From: Beijerinckiaceae bacterium
GTDB lineage: Bacteria > Pseudomonadota > Alphaproteobacteria > Rhizobiales > Beijerinckiaceae
Length of the DNA: 64,000 nt
NCBI GenBank assembly: GCA_027531565.1
Contig: JAPZSB010000007.1
Coordinates: 434,001 to 498,000 of the forward strand
Reading direction: 5' to 3'
The notes under the pieces are model-generated. The model searched no databases and was not told the DNA's origin. It was given only the letters and a program-made list of their open reading frames with translations. The translations under genes and the position numbers were made by a program. Each line of letters opens with the position of its first letter. Within the stretch, counting starts at the first letter, position 1. Below, one piece after another: positions 44,348 through 53,894 of the stretch.

Positions 44348-45795
44348 TTCCGCGTCGCGCCCCGACAACCCAGCCGCCGGCACGGATCGCGCCCCTCGCG
44401 ACGCTGCCCGTTTTCCACAAGGTGCAAGGCCGCTTCGTCGTGCTGGCCGGGCATTCGGACGGCGTACGCTGGAAAGCAGAGCTGCTTGCCGCAGCCGGCG
44501 CCGAGATCCGGCTGTTCTCGCCGGATGGCGCGCCCGCCGATGCCTCCGGCGATCCGCAGATCGTCCGGATTGCCCGGTCCTGGCAGGAAAGCGACTTTGC
44601 CGGCGCGGCCCTCGCGGTCGGCGATTTCGACACGGACGAGGAAGCCGGCACCTTTGCTGCTGCAGCCCGGAAGGCCGGCATCCCGGTCAACCTGATCGAT
44701 CGTCCCGCCTTCTGCGATTTCCAGTTCGGCGCAATCGTCAACCGCTCGCCGCTTGTCATCTCGATCTCGACCGACGGCGCGGCACCTGTTTTCGGGCAGG
44801 CGATCCGCGCGCGGATCGAGGCCCTGATCCCGCCCGGGCTCGCCCATTGGGCGGCCGCAGCGCGCGACTGGCGACGTTATGTCCAGGCCAGCCGGCCGGC
44901 CTATGCGCTCCGGCGGCTGTTCTGGGAACGCTTCACCGAACGGGCCATGGCGGAACCCGAACGACGCCCGGATGCCGGCGACCGGCGCGACCTCCTGCGC
45001 GCCTTCGCCCGTGACCGGCAGGCCCCGCCTTCCGGACGGGTCATCCTCGTCGGGGCGGGCCCCGGGGATCCGGAACTGCTGACGCTGAAGGCGTTGCGCG
45101 CGCTGCATTCCGCCGACATCATCCTGCATGACGATCTTGTCGCGCCGGAAATCCTCGATCTCGCCCGCCGCGAGGCCGAGCGGATTCGGGTCGGCAAGAC
45201 CGGGCATGGCCCGTCCTGCCGGCAGAGCGACATCTGCGCGCTGATCGTGCGCGAGGCGCTGGCGGGCAAGCGCGTGGTGCGGCTCAAGGGTGGCGATCCG
45301 CTGATCTTCGGCCGCGCGACCGAAGAGATCGATGCCTGCCGCGCGGCTGGCGTTGCGGTGGACATCATCCCGGGGATTTCCTCCGCCCAGGGTGCCGCGG
45401 CGTCGCTGGGAGTCTCGCTGACCGAGCGACGGACGGCCCGGCGGATCCAGTATGTCACCGGGCACGGGGAGGACGGACGCCTCCCGACGGACATGAACTG
45501 GGCCGCGCTCGCCGACCCTGTGGCGACCACGGTGGTCTATATGCCCCGTCGCACGCTCGACGGCTTCGTCCGGGAAGCACTGGCGGCGGGGCTCGACCCG
45601 GCCACGCCGGCGATTGCGGTGGTCAACGCCACCCGCGCCACGCAGACGCACCGCCGTGCCCGGATCGACGCGTTGCCGGCGGCGCTGGGCGACCTGCCGG
45701 AAGCCGGCCCGATGCTGGTGATGATCGGCGCGGCGATGCGAGAGGCGGATATTGCCGAAATCGAGATGAACCCTCTGCAGATGGCCGCAGAGTAG
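44344..45795 (+). CDS. cysG: Siroheme synthase (trifunctional CysG)
   Basis: Protein of 483 aa. Residues about 20-215 are the precorrin-2 dehydrogenase/ferrochelatase half, and about 230-470 the uroporphyrinogen-III methyltransferase half (VGAGPGDPELLTLKALRAL, VRLKGGDPLIFGR, PGISSAQGAAASLGVSLTER). In the first half the usual glycine-rich GGGxVA loop reads AGHSDGVRWKAELL, a form common in alphaproteobacteria as I recall, so NAD use may differ. It makes siroheme for CysI. The start at 44344 overlaps the small-peptide stop codon. Confidence 0.93.
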   Translation: MIPRRAPTTQPPARIAPLATLPVFHKVQGRFVVLAGHSDGVRWKAELLAAAGAEIRLFSPDGAPADASGDPQIVRIARSWQESDFAGAALAVGDFDTDEEAGTFAAAARKAGIPVNLIDRPAFCDFQFGAIVNRSPLVISISTDGAAPVFGQAIRARIEALIPPGLAHWAAAARDWRRYVQASRPAYALRRLFWERFTERAMAEPERRPDAGDRRDLLRAFARDRQAPPSGRVILVGAGPGDPELLTLKALRALHSADIILHDDLVAPEILDLARREAERIRVGKTGHGPSCRQSDICALIVREALAGKRVVRLKGGDPLIFGRATEEIDACRAAGVAVDIIPGISSAQGAAASLGVSLTERRTARRIQYVTGHGEDGRLPTDMNWAALADPVATTVVYMPRRTLDGFVREALAAGLDPATPAIAVVNATRATQTHRRARIDALPAALGDLPEAGPMLVMIGAAMREADIAEIEMNPLQMAAE

Positions 45796-45848
45796 GGAAT
45801 TTTTCTTTCTACTCGCCGATTCTTCAGACGCAAAAGAAAATCATTCCC
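45795..45848 (+). promoter_or_regulatory. AT-rich inverted repeat between cysG and the Lrp gene
   Basis: GGGAAT-TTTTCTTT (from 45795, overlapping the cysG stop codon) pairs with AAAGAAAATCATTCCC (ending 45848) over 14 bp with a 2-base bulge. The stem has a long loop of about 24 bases. Being AT-rich and 32 bases before the Lrp gene, it may be an operator for that autoregulated regulator or a weak terminator of the cys operon. Confidence 0.4.
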
Positions 45849-45880
45849 TGATACATTCAGGCCCTGGAAGGGATTCTGCC

Positions 45881-46342
45881 ATGGACGCCATTGACCGGAA
45901 GATCCTGACGGTTCTCCAGGAGGATTGCACCGTCAGCCTCGCGGAGCTTTCCCATCGCGTCGGCCTGTCCCAGACGCCATGCTGGAAGCGCATCCAGCGG
46001 CTCGAGTCCGGCGGCGTGATCATGCGCCGCGTCGCGCTGGTCTCGCCGGAGAAGATCGGCCTCGGCCTGACGGTCTTCGTGCAGATCGAAACCGGCGACC
46101 ATTCCGGCCCGTGGCTGCAGAATTTCGCCCGGACGGTCTCGTCCATGCCGGAGGTGATGGACATCTACCGGATGGCGGGAGATGTCGACTACATGCTGCG
46201 CGTGGTGGTCCGGGACATGGCGGAGTTCGACAGCTTCTACAAGCGCCTGATCGAGGTGATCCCGCTCAAGAACGTGACCTCGCGCTTCGCGATGGAACGC
46301 GTGAAATCCACAACGAGCTACCGGGTGCCGGAACTGGCATAG
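45881..46342 (+). CDS. Lrp/AsnC-family transcriptional regulator
   Basis: Protein of 153 aa. Residues 1 to about 60 form the helix-turn-helix (DAIDRKILTVLQEDCTVSLAELSHRVGLSQTPCWKRIQRLE) and the rest the AsnC ligand-binding (RAM) domain with the MAGDVDYMLRVVVRDMAEFD block. It probably responds to an amino acid. It is convergent with ilvD, and an AT-rich inverted repeat lies upstream (45795-45848). GGAAGG precedes the ATG by a few bases. Confidence 0.92.
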   Translation: MDAIDRKILTVLQEDCTVSLAELSHRVGLSQTPCWKRIQRLESGGVIMRRVALVSPEKIGLGLTVFVQIETGDHSGPWLQNFARTVSSMPEVMDIYRMAGDVDYMLRVVVRDMAEFDSFYKRLIEVIPLKNVTSRFAMERVKSTTSYRVPELA

Positions 46343-46362
46343 CCACATAAATCCGGAACGAC

Positions 46363-46389
46363 CCGGAGCGCCGCCTCGCCGCGCTCCGG
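46363..46389. terminator. Convergent hairpin between the Lrp gene and ilvD
   Basis: CCGGAGCGC (from 46363) pairs with GCGCTCCGG (to 46389), a 9-bp stem with a 9-base loop in the gap between two convergent genes. No T-tract follows on either strand, so efficiency is uncertain. Confidence 0.45.
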
Positions 46390-46401
46390 ATCCCGTGATC
46401 C

Positions 46402-48237
46402 TTATTCCGGCAGGATGCGGACGGCGCCCGTATCCGCGCTCGACGCGAAAAGGGCATAAGCCTTCAGCGCGGTCGTCACGTTGCGCTTGCGCGGCTTGGC
46501 CGGCTTCCAGCCCAGCTTGTCCTGTTCGGCCCGGCGGGTTGCGAGGTCGGCATCGCTCACCTTGAGATGGATTGTCCGGTCCGGGATGTTGATCTCGATG
46601 ACGTCGCCATCGCGCACAAGCCCGATCGTACCGCCCGAGGCCGCTTCCGGCGAAACATGGCCGATGGAGAGCCCCGACGTGCCGCCGGAGAAACGCCCAT
46701 CCGTAACGAGAGCGCAGGACGTGCCCAGCTTCTTCGATTTGATGTAGCTGGTGGGATAGAGCATTTCCTGCATGCCCGGCCCGCCCTTCGGCCCCTCGTA
46801 GCGGATCAGCACGACATCGCCGGCGACGACGCCACCGTTGAGGATGCCATCAATCGCCGAATCCTGGCTTTCGAAAATCCGGGCCTTGCCGGAGAATACG
46901 AGAACCGACGGATCGACGCCGGCCGTCTTCACGATACAGCCCTTCTCGGCGAGGTTGCCGTAGAGCACCGCGAGGCCGCCATCCTTGGAGAAGGCATGGC
47001 TTGCCTTGCGGATCACGCCCTTCTCGCGGTCAGTATCGAGTTCCTTCCAGCGGGCGGACTGGCTGAAGGCGGTCTGCGACGGCACGCCACCGGGCGCGGC
47101 CTTGAAGAAGGTAGCCACGGATTCCGAATTGGACTGCGTGATGTCCCAGCGCGCGAGAGCCGCCGACATCGTCTCGGCATGGACCGTCCGGCATTCGCCA
47201 TGCAGAAGGCCGGCGCGGTGCAGTTCGCCGAGGATGCTCATGATGCCGCCGGCGCGATGCACATCCTCGATGTGGACATCGCCGACCGCCGGCGCGACCT
47301 TGCACAGCACCGGAACCTTCCGGGAGAGACGGTCGATATCCTTCATGGTGAAATCGAGGCCGGCCTCGTGGGCCGCCGCGAGCAGATGCAGCACGGTGTT
47401 CGTCGAGCCCCCCATGGCGATATCGAGCGTCATCGCGTTCTCGAAGGCCTTGAAGCTGGCGATGTTGCGCGGCAGCACGCTCTCGTCGTTCTGCTCGTAA
47501 TAGCGCCGCGCGAGATCGACGATCAGATGCCCCGCTTCGACAAACAGGCGGCGGCGATCGGCATGGGTCGCCAGGACGGTGCCGTTGCCCGGCAGCGAAA
47601 GGCCGAGGGCCTCGGTCAGGCAGTTCATCGAATTGGCCGTGAACATGCCGGAGCAGGAGCCGCAGGTCGGACAGGCGGATTGCTCGACCTTCTGCACTTC
47701 CTCGTCGGTGTAGCTGTCATCCGCCGCCCAGACCATGGCATCGACGAGGTCGACAGCCTTCTCCTTGCCCTTCACGGTAACCTTGCCGGCCTCCATGGGT
47801 CCGCCGGAGACGAAGACCACCGGAATATTGAGGCGCAGCGCCGCCATCAGCATGCCTGGGGTGATCTTGTCGCAGTTCGAGATGCAGACGAGCGCATCGG
47901 CACAATGGGCGTTGACCATGTATTCGATGCTGTCGGCAATGATCTCGCGCGAGGGCAGCGAATAGAGCATGCCGTCATGGCCCATCGCGATGCCGTCATC
48001 GACCGCGATGGTGTTGAATTCCTTCGCCACGCCGCCGGCCGCCTCGATCTCGCGCGCCACCAGTTGCCCCAGCGGGTGCAGATGGACATGGCCTGGCACG
48101 AATTGCGTGAAGGAATTGGCGACGGCAATGATCGGCTTGCCGAAATCACCGTCCTTCATGCCGGTGGCGCGCCAGAGGCCGCGGGCACCGGCCATGTTGC
48201 GGCCATGGGTGGTCGTACGCGAACGATATGCGGGCAT
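46402..48237 (-). CDS. ilvD: Dihydroxy-acid dehydratase
   Basis: Protein of 611 aa catalysing the fourth step of valine and isoleucine synthesis. The Fe-S cysteines are in [10 protein letters not shown] (Cys122) and [11 protein letters not shown] (189, 192, 195); the length matches the Enterobacteria-type long enzyme (about 616 aa). [19 protein letters not shown] and the C-terminal region are intact. AAGGAAAC precedes the ATG at 48237. It is divergent from the gamma-glutamylcyclotransferase-like gene and convergent with the Lrp regulator, a likely controller. Confidence 0.95.
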   Translation of the reverse strand: MPAYRSRTTTHGRNMAGARGLWRATGMKDGDFGKPIIAVANSFTQFVPGHVHLHPLGQLVAREIEAAGGVAKEFNTIAVDDGIAMGHDGMLYSLPSREIIADSIEYMVNAHCADALVCISNCDKITPGMLMAALRLNIPVVFVSGGPMEAGKVTVKGKEKAVDLVDAMVWAADDSYTDEEVQKVEQSACPTCGSCSGMFTANSMNCLTEALGLSLPGNGTVLATHADRRRLFVEAGHLIVDLARRYYEQNDESVLPRNIASFKAFENAMTLDIAMGGSTNTVLHLLAAAHEAGLDFTMKDIDRLSRKVPVLCKVAPAVGDVHIEDVHRAGGIMSILGELHRAGLLHGECRTVHAETMSAALARWDITQSNSESVATFFKAAPGGVPSQTAFSQSARWKELDTDREKGVIRKASHAFSKDGGLAVLYGNLAEKGCIVKTAGVDPSVLVFSGKARIFESQDSAIDGILNGGVVAGDVVLIRYEGPKGGPGMQEMLYPTSYIKSKKLGTSCALVTDGRFSGGTSGLSIGHVSPEAASGGTIGLVRDGDVIEINIPDRTIHLKVSDADLATRRAEQDKLGWKPAKPRKRNVTTALKAYALFASSADTGAVRILPE

Positions 48238-48398
48238 GGGGTTTCCTTCGTGAAGCCGGCCTTCGGAGCCACTGGTCTTGTTCCACCCGCTTTAGGTGAA
48301 AAGCAGCCATCGGGCAATCTGGCGATCGGTTGCGCGGCTGTCCGAATTCCGCTACCCGCTCCCTATTCACGACCTTGTTTTTGATTGGAGTTTTAAGA

Positions 48399-48746
48399 AT
48401 GACATTGCCAATGCCGATCTATCTCTTTTCCTATGGCACGCTGCAGACGCCGCAGGTCCAGCTCTCGCAGTTCGGCCGCCTCCTCGCTGGCAGGCCGGAC
48501 ATCCTGCCGGGTTACCGCAAAGCGATGGTCGAGATCACCGATCCGGAGGTCATCGAGGCGAGCGGCGAACGCTTCCACCCGATCCTGCTGCGCACCGGCC
48601 TCGAACTGGATGAGGTTGCGGGTACCGTTTTCGAGGTTACGGCGGAGGAACTCGCCGCGGCCGATGCCTATGAGGTCTCGGATTACAAGCGGGTCGCTGT
48701 CCGCCTGCGTTCCGGCCTCGAAGCGTGGGTCTACGTGAAGGCCTGA
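48399..48746 (+). CDS. Gamma-glutamylcyclotransferase (AIG2-like) family protein
   Basis: Protein of 115 aa. YLFSYGTLQ (Tyr12-Gln16) is the substrate-binding motif and the acidic residues around VTAEELAAADAYE, before the last strand YKRVAVRLRSG, are in the position of the catalytic Glu. The fold covers the whole protein. Members cyclise gamma-glutamyl amines to pyroglutamate, though many small ones are untested. GGAG lies 8 bases before the ATG at 48399. It converges on the mutase gene after 4 bases. Confidence 0.87.
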   Translation: MTLPMPIYLFSYGTLQTPQVQLSQFGRLLAGRPDILPGYRKAMVEITDPEVIEASGERFHPILLRTGLELDEVAGTVFEVTAEELAAADAYEVSDYKRVAVRLRSGLEAWVYVKA

Positions 48747-48750
48747 TCGC

Positions 48751-50910
48751 TCAGGCCACCTTGGGCTGGGCGAAGCCGAGCTTGTGGTTGAGGCCGTCGA
48801 GCAGCTTCTCGGCGGCATCGGCGATGACCGTGCCCGGCGGGAAGATGGCCGCCGCGCCGGCATCGAGCAGGGCCTGGAAATCCTGAGGGGGAATGACACC
48901 GCCGACCACGATCATGATGTCGGGGCGCCCTTCCTTCTCCAGCGCGGCCTTTAGGGCCGGCACCAAGGTCAGATGTCCGGCTGCCAGTGACGAGACGCCG
49001 ATGATGTGCACGTCGCCCTGAACCGCCTGCGCGGCGGCTTCCTCGGGCGTTGCGAAAAGCGGCCCGATCTCGACATCGAAGCCGAGATCGGCAAAGGCCG
49101 AGGCGATCACCTTCTGGCCGCGGTCATGGCCGTCCTGCCCCATCTTGGCGACGAGGATCTTCGGCCGCCTTCCGTCATTCTCGGCGAAGGCGCGGGTCAT
49201 GCCCATCACGCGCTGCACGGCGGCGTTCTTCTCGCCGACCGCTTCGCGGTAGATGCCGGAGATGGCCTTGACCTCGGCACGATGCCGCGAGAAGGCGCGC
49301 TCGAGCGCGAGGCTGATCTCGCCCACCGTGGCCTTGGCCCGCGCCGCGGCCACCGCCAGCGCGAGGAGATTGCCAGTCTTGCTGCGGGCGGCATGCTCGA
49401 GCGCGGCAAGGTTCGCCCGAACCTCGTCCGGGTTGCGCTCGGCGCGGAGCCGTTCGAGCTTGGCGATCTGCTGCGCCCGGACGGCCGCATTGTCGACCTT
49501 CAGCACATCGATCGGCTTCTCGTTTGCAAGGATGAAGCGGTTGACGCCGATGATCGTCTGCTCGCCGGAATCGATCCGCCCCTGCGTCCGGGCTGCGGCT
49601 TCCTCGATCCGGAGCTTGGGGATGCCGGCCTCGATGGCCCTGGCCATGCCGCCGAGTTTCTCGACCTCCTCGATATGGGCCCAGGCACGGGTCGCGAGGT
49701 CATGGGTCAGTTTCTCGACCATCCGCGAGCCCCCCCAGGGGTCGATCAGGCGGTTCGTACCGGCTTCCTGCTGGATCAGCAGCTGCGTGTTCCGGGCGAT
49801 GCGCGCGGAGAAATCCGTCGGCAGGGCGAGCGCCTCGTCGAGCGCATTGGTGTGCAGCGACTGCGTGTGCCCCTGCGTGGCCGCCATGGCCTCGATGCAG
49901 GTGCGGATCGCGTTGTTGAATACGTCCTGCGCAGTGAGGCTCCAGCCCGACGTCTGGCAATGGGTGCGCAGCGGCAGGGATTTCGGGGATTTCGGATCGA
50001 AGCCCTTGACCAGCTTCGACCACAGCAGCCGCGCCGCACGCAGCTTCGCCACCTCCATGAAGAAATTCATGCCGATGGCCCAGAAGAAGGACAGGCGTGG
50101 AGCGAAAGTATCGATGTCGAGCCCCGCCGCGCGGCCGGTGCGGATGTATTCCACGCCGTCCGCCAGCGTGTAGGCCAGTTCGAGATCCTGCGTCGCGCCG
50201 GCTTCCTGCATGTGGTAGCCGGAAATCGAAATGGAATTGAATTTGGGCATGTGCTCCGCCGTGTACGCGAAGATGTCCGAGATGATGCGGAGCGAGCCTT
50301 CCGGCGGGTAGATGTAGGTGTTGCGGACCATGAACTCCTTGAGGATGTCGTTCTGGATGGTCCCCGACAGTTTAGCCGGCGCAACGCCCTGCTCTTCCGC
50401 AGCCACGATGAACAGCGCGAGAACCGGCAGGACGGCCCCGTTCATCGTCATGGAAACGGACATCTGGTCGAGCGGGATGCCATCGAACAGGGTGCGCATG
50501 TCGTAGATCGAATCGATCGCCACCCCGGCCATGCCGACATCCCCCGCGACACGCGGATGGTCGGAATCATAGCCGCGATGGGTGGCGAGATCGAAGGCGA
50601 CCGAGAGGCCCTTCTGCCCCGCAGCGAGGTTGCGGCGATAGAAGGCGTTCGAATCCTCCGCCGTGGAAAAGCCGGCATATTGCCGGATCGTCCAGGGCTG
50701 GTTGACATACATGGTCGGATAGGGCCCCCGGAGGAAGGGCGGCAACCCGGGATGCGTATCAAGGAAATCGATCCCTGCAAGATCGGCTTCGGTGGCCAGC
50801 GGCGGGATGGCAATTCCCTCGGGCGTCAGCCACGGCTCGGCAGGAACCGCGACCGCCGACGGATCCGGGCGACGGAAGGCCAGGGAGGTGAAATCGGGCA
50901 GGCGGCTCAT
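48751..50910 (-). CDS. Methylmalonyl-CoA mutase large (catalytic) subunit
   Basis: Protein of 719 aa. The N-terminal TIM-barrel contains [16 protein letters not shown] and the B12-tunnel residues; the C-terminal B12-binding domain has [14 protein letters not shown], the DxHxxG base-off motif near residue 600. It isomerises (R)-methylmalonyl-CoA to succinyl-CoA with adenosylcobalamin. It follows the small subunit gene by 11 bases. The epimerase and MeaB are not in the window. Confidence 0.95.
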   Translation of the reverse strand: MSRLPDFTSLAFRRPDPSAVAVPAEPWLTPEGIAIPPLATEADLAGIDFLDTHPGLPPFLRGPYPTMYVNQPWTIRQYAGFSTAEDSNAFYRRNLAAGQKGLSVAFDLATHRGYDSDHPRVAGDVGMAGVAIDSIYDMRTLFDGIPLDQMSVSMTMNGAVLPVLALFIVAAEEQGVAPAKLSGTIQNDILKEFMVRNTYIYPPEGSLRIISDIFAYTAEHMPKFNSISISGYHMQEAGATQDLELAYTLADGVEYIRTGRAAGLDIDTFAPRLSFFWAIGMNFFMEVAKLRAARLLWSKLVKGFDPKSPKSLPLRTHCQTSGWSLTAQDVFNNAIRTCIEAMAATQGHTQSLHTNALDEALALPTDFSARIARNTQLLIQQEAGTNRLIDPWGGSRMVEKLTHDLATRAWAHIEEVEKLGGMARAIEAGIPKLRIEEAAARTQGRIDSGEQTIIGVNRFILANEKPIDVLKVDNAAVRAQQIAKLERLRAERNPDEVRANLAALEHAARSKTGNLLALAVAAARAKATVGEISLALERAFSRHRAEVKAISGIYREAVGEKNAAVQRVMGMTRAFAENDGRRPKILVAKMGQDGHDRGQKVIASAFADLGFDVEIGPLFATPEEAAAQAVQGDVHIIGVSSLAAGHLTLVPALKAALEKEGRPDIMIVVGGVIPPQDFQALLDAGAAAIFPPGTVIADAAEKLLDGLNHKLGFAQPKVA

Positions 50911-50921
50911 GGGTTTCTCCC

Positions 50922-52811
50922 TCAGGTGCCGATTGCATCGAGTGCAGCCTCAAGCGAGGCTAGCACATCACAGCCGACATACGAAAATCCGTCGATCCCG
51001 GCCGCGCGGTAAGCCACCTCGTCGGCGCCGGGGCGGCCGGCCAGCCAGACCTGCCGGGCGCCGGCCGCGCGCAGGGCCTGCGCCACTGCTGCCGCAAGCA
51101 TGCGGCCTTCCGGCCCGGACGGGCTGCGGTAGACATCGTCGGACGAGCAAAGGCAGGCGAGCGCCGCACCGCTGGCGCGGAAGGCCGCGAGCAGGGCGGC
51201 GAGATCGGTCCTGCCGTCGGAGCCGGTAAAACCGTCATTCCCAAGACCCTCGATGCCCGCTGCCTCGAAGAAGCTCTTCGCGAAGGTCGCTCGGGCCGTG
51301 AAATCGGCGACGCGACCAAGATTGGCGAGGAAAATCCGGGGCGTCCTGCCCTGCCCGAGGCGGAGCGCGCGATCCCGCAGGCGCTCGTAGGGCCCGGCCA
51401 GCCGGACCGAGGGCAACGCGCCTTCCGGCACCGCATGCGGGCGCGCTTCCGCCAGAACGGCAGGTGGGGTTTCCGTGAGATCCGGGAATTCGCTCACCCC
51501 CGTCAGCGGCTGGCGCCGGGTTGCCAACAGCCGCAGGCGGGCATCGCGGGCATCACGCAGCATCTCGGCAACGAAGCCGTTCTCGAGCGCGGCGGGCAGG
51601 CCGCTCAACCGGTTGCCGGCCTGCCCCTCCAGAATGCCGAACAGCGACCACGCCTTCTCCGCCAGCGCGTCGGTCATCGCCTCCAGGCTGCCCGCACCGG
51701 CGGCAGGATCCACCATGCGGGCGAGGTTCGATTCATCGAGCAGGATGAGGCTGGTATTGCGGGCAAGGCGGCGGGCGGCGGCATCCGGCAGGCCCAGCGG
51801 CGCCGTGAACGGCAGGACCTCGACCGAATCCGCGCCACCGATCCCGGCCGCGAAAGCAGCAATCGTATTGCGCAGCAGGTTCACATGGACGTCATGCCGG
51901 GTCAGCATGCGCCAGGCGGTTTCCGCGTGGATCGCAACCGGCAAGGGGTTCAGGCCGCTCGCTTCCTCGATCCGGGCCCAAAGGAGGCGCAGGGCCCGCA
52001 GCTTGGCGATGCCGAGGAAGAAGTCGTCATCAACCGCGATCGTGAAGGAGAGCCAGCACCGCGCTTCGTCGAGCGGGATACCGGCTTCCTCGAGCGCGCG
52101 GAGATAGGCCACGCCCTGCGCAACGAGCAGGGCCAGTTCCTGCGCCTCTGTGGCGCCGGCTTCATGAAAGGGGCGGGAATCGCAGCGCAGGAAGGGGCCG
52201 GCAAAGCCCTCGGCCTGCCGCTGGCGGATGATCTCCACCGCATGGGTCATCAGCGTGGCGAAGGCGAGCGGGAAATGCCCGAGGGCGGCAAAATCCGCCA
52301 GAGGCTGGAGACCGAAATCGACCTTCAGCGTCGCACCCGGCAGGCGGCTGGCCTGTGCGAAGGACGCGAAGGAATCGGCCAGCGCGCGGCCGCCGAACGG
52401 CGCCCCCTCGAGGCGGAGGGCCACGAGGTCGCAATGGACATTGCGCAGGGCCTGCGACCAGCTGGCCGGAGAGGGCTCACGCAGGCCGAAACCGCGCGCA
52501 TGGGGGGAGCCCGCGAGGGTGGCGGTGATCATGTCCGTGCCGCCAAGCAGGTCCTCGTGCAGGAGCGTGTTGCCGCGCTCGGCATCGGGATCGGCGATGC
52601 GCGCGGCAATCCGCCAGCGTTCCGCCCCGCGCTGCCCGGCAATCGCACCGACCTCCTTCCGCCGCGGATGCAGCGGAAGGACGGGCAAGCCATCCGCCGT
52701 CCGCCCCACCATCACCTTCTCGAAATCCGCGCCCTTGAGCACCTGCTCGACGGCCTTGCGCCAGTCAGCTTCGGTCGTGGGCGGGAAGATGTTGTGGCGG
52801 GTCGCCGTCAT
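50922..52811 (-). CDS. Methylmalonyl-CoA mutase small subunit
   Basis: Protein of 629 aa, related to the large subunit. Segments such as [13 protein letters not shown] and [24 protein letters not shown] match the family. It lacks the DxHxxG cobalamin histidine, as is normal for the non-catalytic subunit. It lies 24 bases downstream of bioY and 11 bases upstream of the large subunit gene, within the propionate run. GGGAGAC precedes the ATG at 52811. Confidence 0.92.
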   Translation of the reverse strand: MTATRHNIFPPTTEADWRKAVEQVLKGADFEKVMVGRTADGLPVLPLHPRRKEVGAIAGQRGAERWRIAARIADPDAERGNTLLHEDLLGGTDMITATLAGSPHARGFGLREPSPASWSQALRNVHCDLVALRLEGAPFGGRALADSFASFAQASRLPGATLKVDFGLQPLADFAALGHFPLAFATLMTHAVEIIRQRQAEGFAGPFLRCDSRPFHEAGATEAQELALLVAQGVAYLRALEEAGIPLDEARCWLSFTIAVDDDFFLGIAKLRALRLLWARIEEASGLNPLPVAIHAETAWRMLTRHDVHVNLLRNTIAAFAAGIGGADSVEVLPFTAPLGLPDAAARRLARNTSLILLDESNLARMVDPAAGAGSLEAMTDALAEKAWSLFGILEGQAGNRLSGLPAALENGFVAEMLRDARDARLRLLATRRQPLTGVSEFPDLTETPPAVLAEARPHAVPEGALPSVRLAGPYERLRDRALRLGQGRTPRIFLANLGRVADFTARATFAKSFFEAAGIEGLGNDGFTGSDGRTDLAALLAAFRASGAALACLCSSDDVYRSPSGPEGRMLAAAVAQALRAAGARQVWLAGRPGADEVAYRAAGIDGFSYVGCDVLASLEAALDAIGT

Positions 52812-52835
52812 GGGCTGTCTCCCTCGCGAGAAGGC

Positions 52836-53426
52836 TTAGCGGTGCCGGCCCCTGGCCCGGGCGAAGGCGATCCCCGTGGCCACGACCAGAGCGGATTTGA
52901 TGAGCGTGCCCAGGAGGAACGGCATCAGCCCGACGGCGATCGCCTTCTCCACGCCGGTGAAGCTGGCAAGCCAGGCGAGGCCGCCGGTAAAGATCACCGC
53001 ATGGGCCACGAGCATCACGGCGAAAGCGCCGGCGACATGGCGAGCCCAGCCGCGCTCAACGCACCAGCCGACCAGCATCGCCGCCAGCGGGAAAGCCGCG
53101 AGATAACCGGCGGTCGGACCGAGGAACGGCTTCAGGCCGAAGGCGCCGCCAGCAAGCACCGGCAGGCCGGCAAGGGCCTCCCCGAGATAGAGCAGGACCG
53201 AGGCCCCCGCGAGACGCCAGCCGAGCAGGACACCGAGCAGCAGGACACCATAGGTCTGCATGGTCATCGGAACCGGAATCATCGGGACGCTGATCCAGGA
53301 ACACAGAGCCAGCAGGAGGCTGCCGGCAACAATTGCGGCGGCCTTCCTGGCGAGGGCGTGATCGCCTTCGAAACGAAGGACCGGCGTGGTGGCATGGGCA
53401 AGAAAAGGCTGGGCGAGCAATGTCAT
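52836..53426 (-). CDS. bioY: Biotin transporter BioY
   Basis: Protein of 196 aa with six membrane helices and the BioY marker GPTAGYLAAF. It is the substrate-specific part of an ECF biotin importer; no BioM or BioN is nearby, but stand-alone BioY proteins also work. It sits between the mutase and carboxylase genes, which fits supplying biotin to propionyl-CoA carboxylase. AAAGGA precedes the ATG at 53426. Confidence 0.92.
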   Translation of the reverse strand: MTLLAQPFLAHATTPVLRFEGDHALARKAAAIVAGSLLLALCSWISVPMIPVPMTMQTYGVLLLGVLLGWRLAGASVLLYLGEALAGLPVLAGGAFGLKPFLGPTAGYLAAFPLAAMLVGWCVERGWARHVAGAFAVMLVAHAVIFTGGLAWLASFTGVEKAIAVGLMPFLLGTLIKSALVVATGIAFARARGRHR

Positions 53427-53438
53427 GGTGAAATCCTT

Positions 53439-53894
53439 TCAGGAAAGGGATGGCACGGGAGGCAGGAGCCGCGTGCCGGCAAAGCCGGCTGACGCGACCT
53501 GATCGCAGAGGTCACGCCAGGCGCAGCCCGAACAGGCCGTGCGCAGCGTTCCCCCGGCAAAGGCGGCCCGCAACGCGGCCAGACGGTCCACGAGCCCGGG
53601 CAGTTCTGCGCCGGCGGGAAGCGCCTGCCCGAGGAAGGGCGCGAGATCCGCCGCGGCCTGCCGGTCGCGCCAGGCCAGCCGCTCGTCATGGCAATGGCAG
53701 CCGGGCTCGCCAAGGCGCGAGGCGCAGATCGCATCCGGCCCTTCGACGATCCGGATCGGCGCGCCGGCGGCGAGGCGTCCGATCACCCGGTCGTAGCCGG
53801 CAATGAAGGCGGCGCTGTAGCCCTCCCCGCGATAGGTGAGGCTGCACAGCAGATGGTGCGGCCGGAGCGGGATGGAGGCCTGCGCCGTGGCCAT
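53439..53894 (-). CDS. DUF1284 domain protein, cysteine-rich
   Basis: Protein of 151 aa. RPHHLLCSLTYRGEGYS and RIVEGPDAICASRL are the DUF1284 signature. Seven cysteines (17, 57, 66, 68, 121, 124, 130), including CHCH (66-69) and CSGC (121-124), suggest a bound metal or Fe-S site. The function is not known. It is placed between bioY and pccA, and its ATG shares one base with the pccA stop codon (TGATG), so it is translated with the carboxylase. Confidence 0.85.
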   Translation of the reverse strand: MATAQASIPLRPHHLLCSLTYRGEGYSAAFIAGYDRVIGRLAAGAPIRIVEGPDAICASRLGEPGCHCHDERLAWRDRQAAADLAPFLGQALPAGAELPGLVDRLAALRAAFAGGTLRTACSGCAWRDLCDQVASAGFAGTRLLPPVPSLS

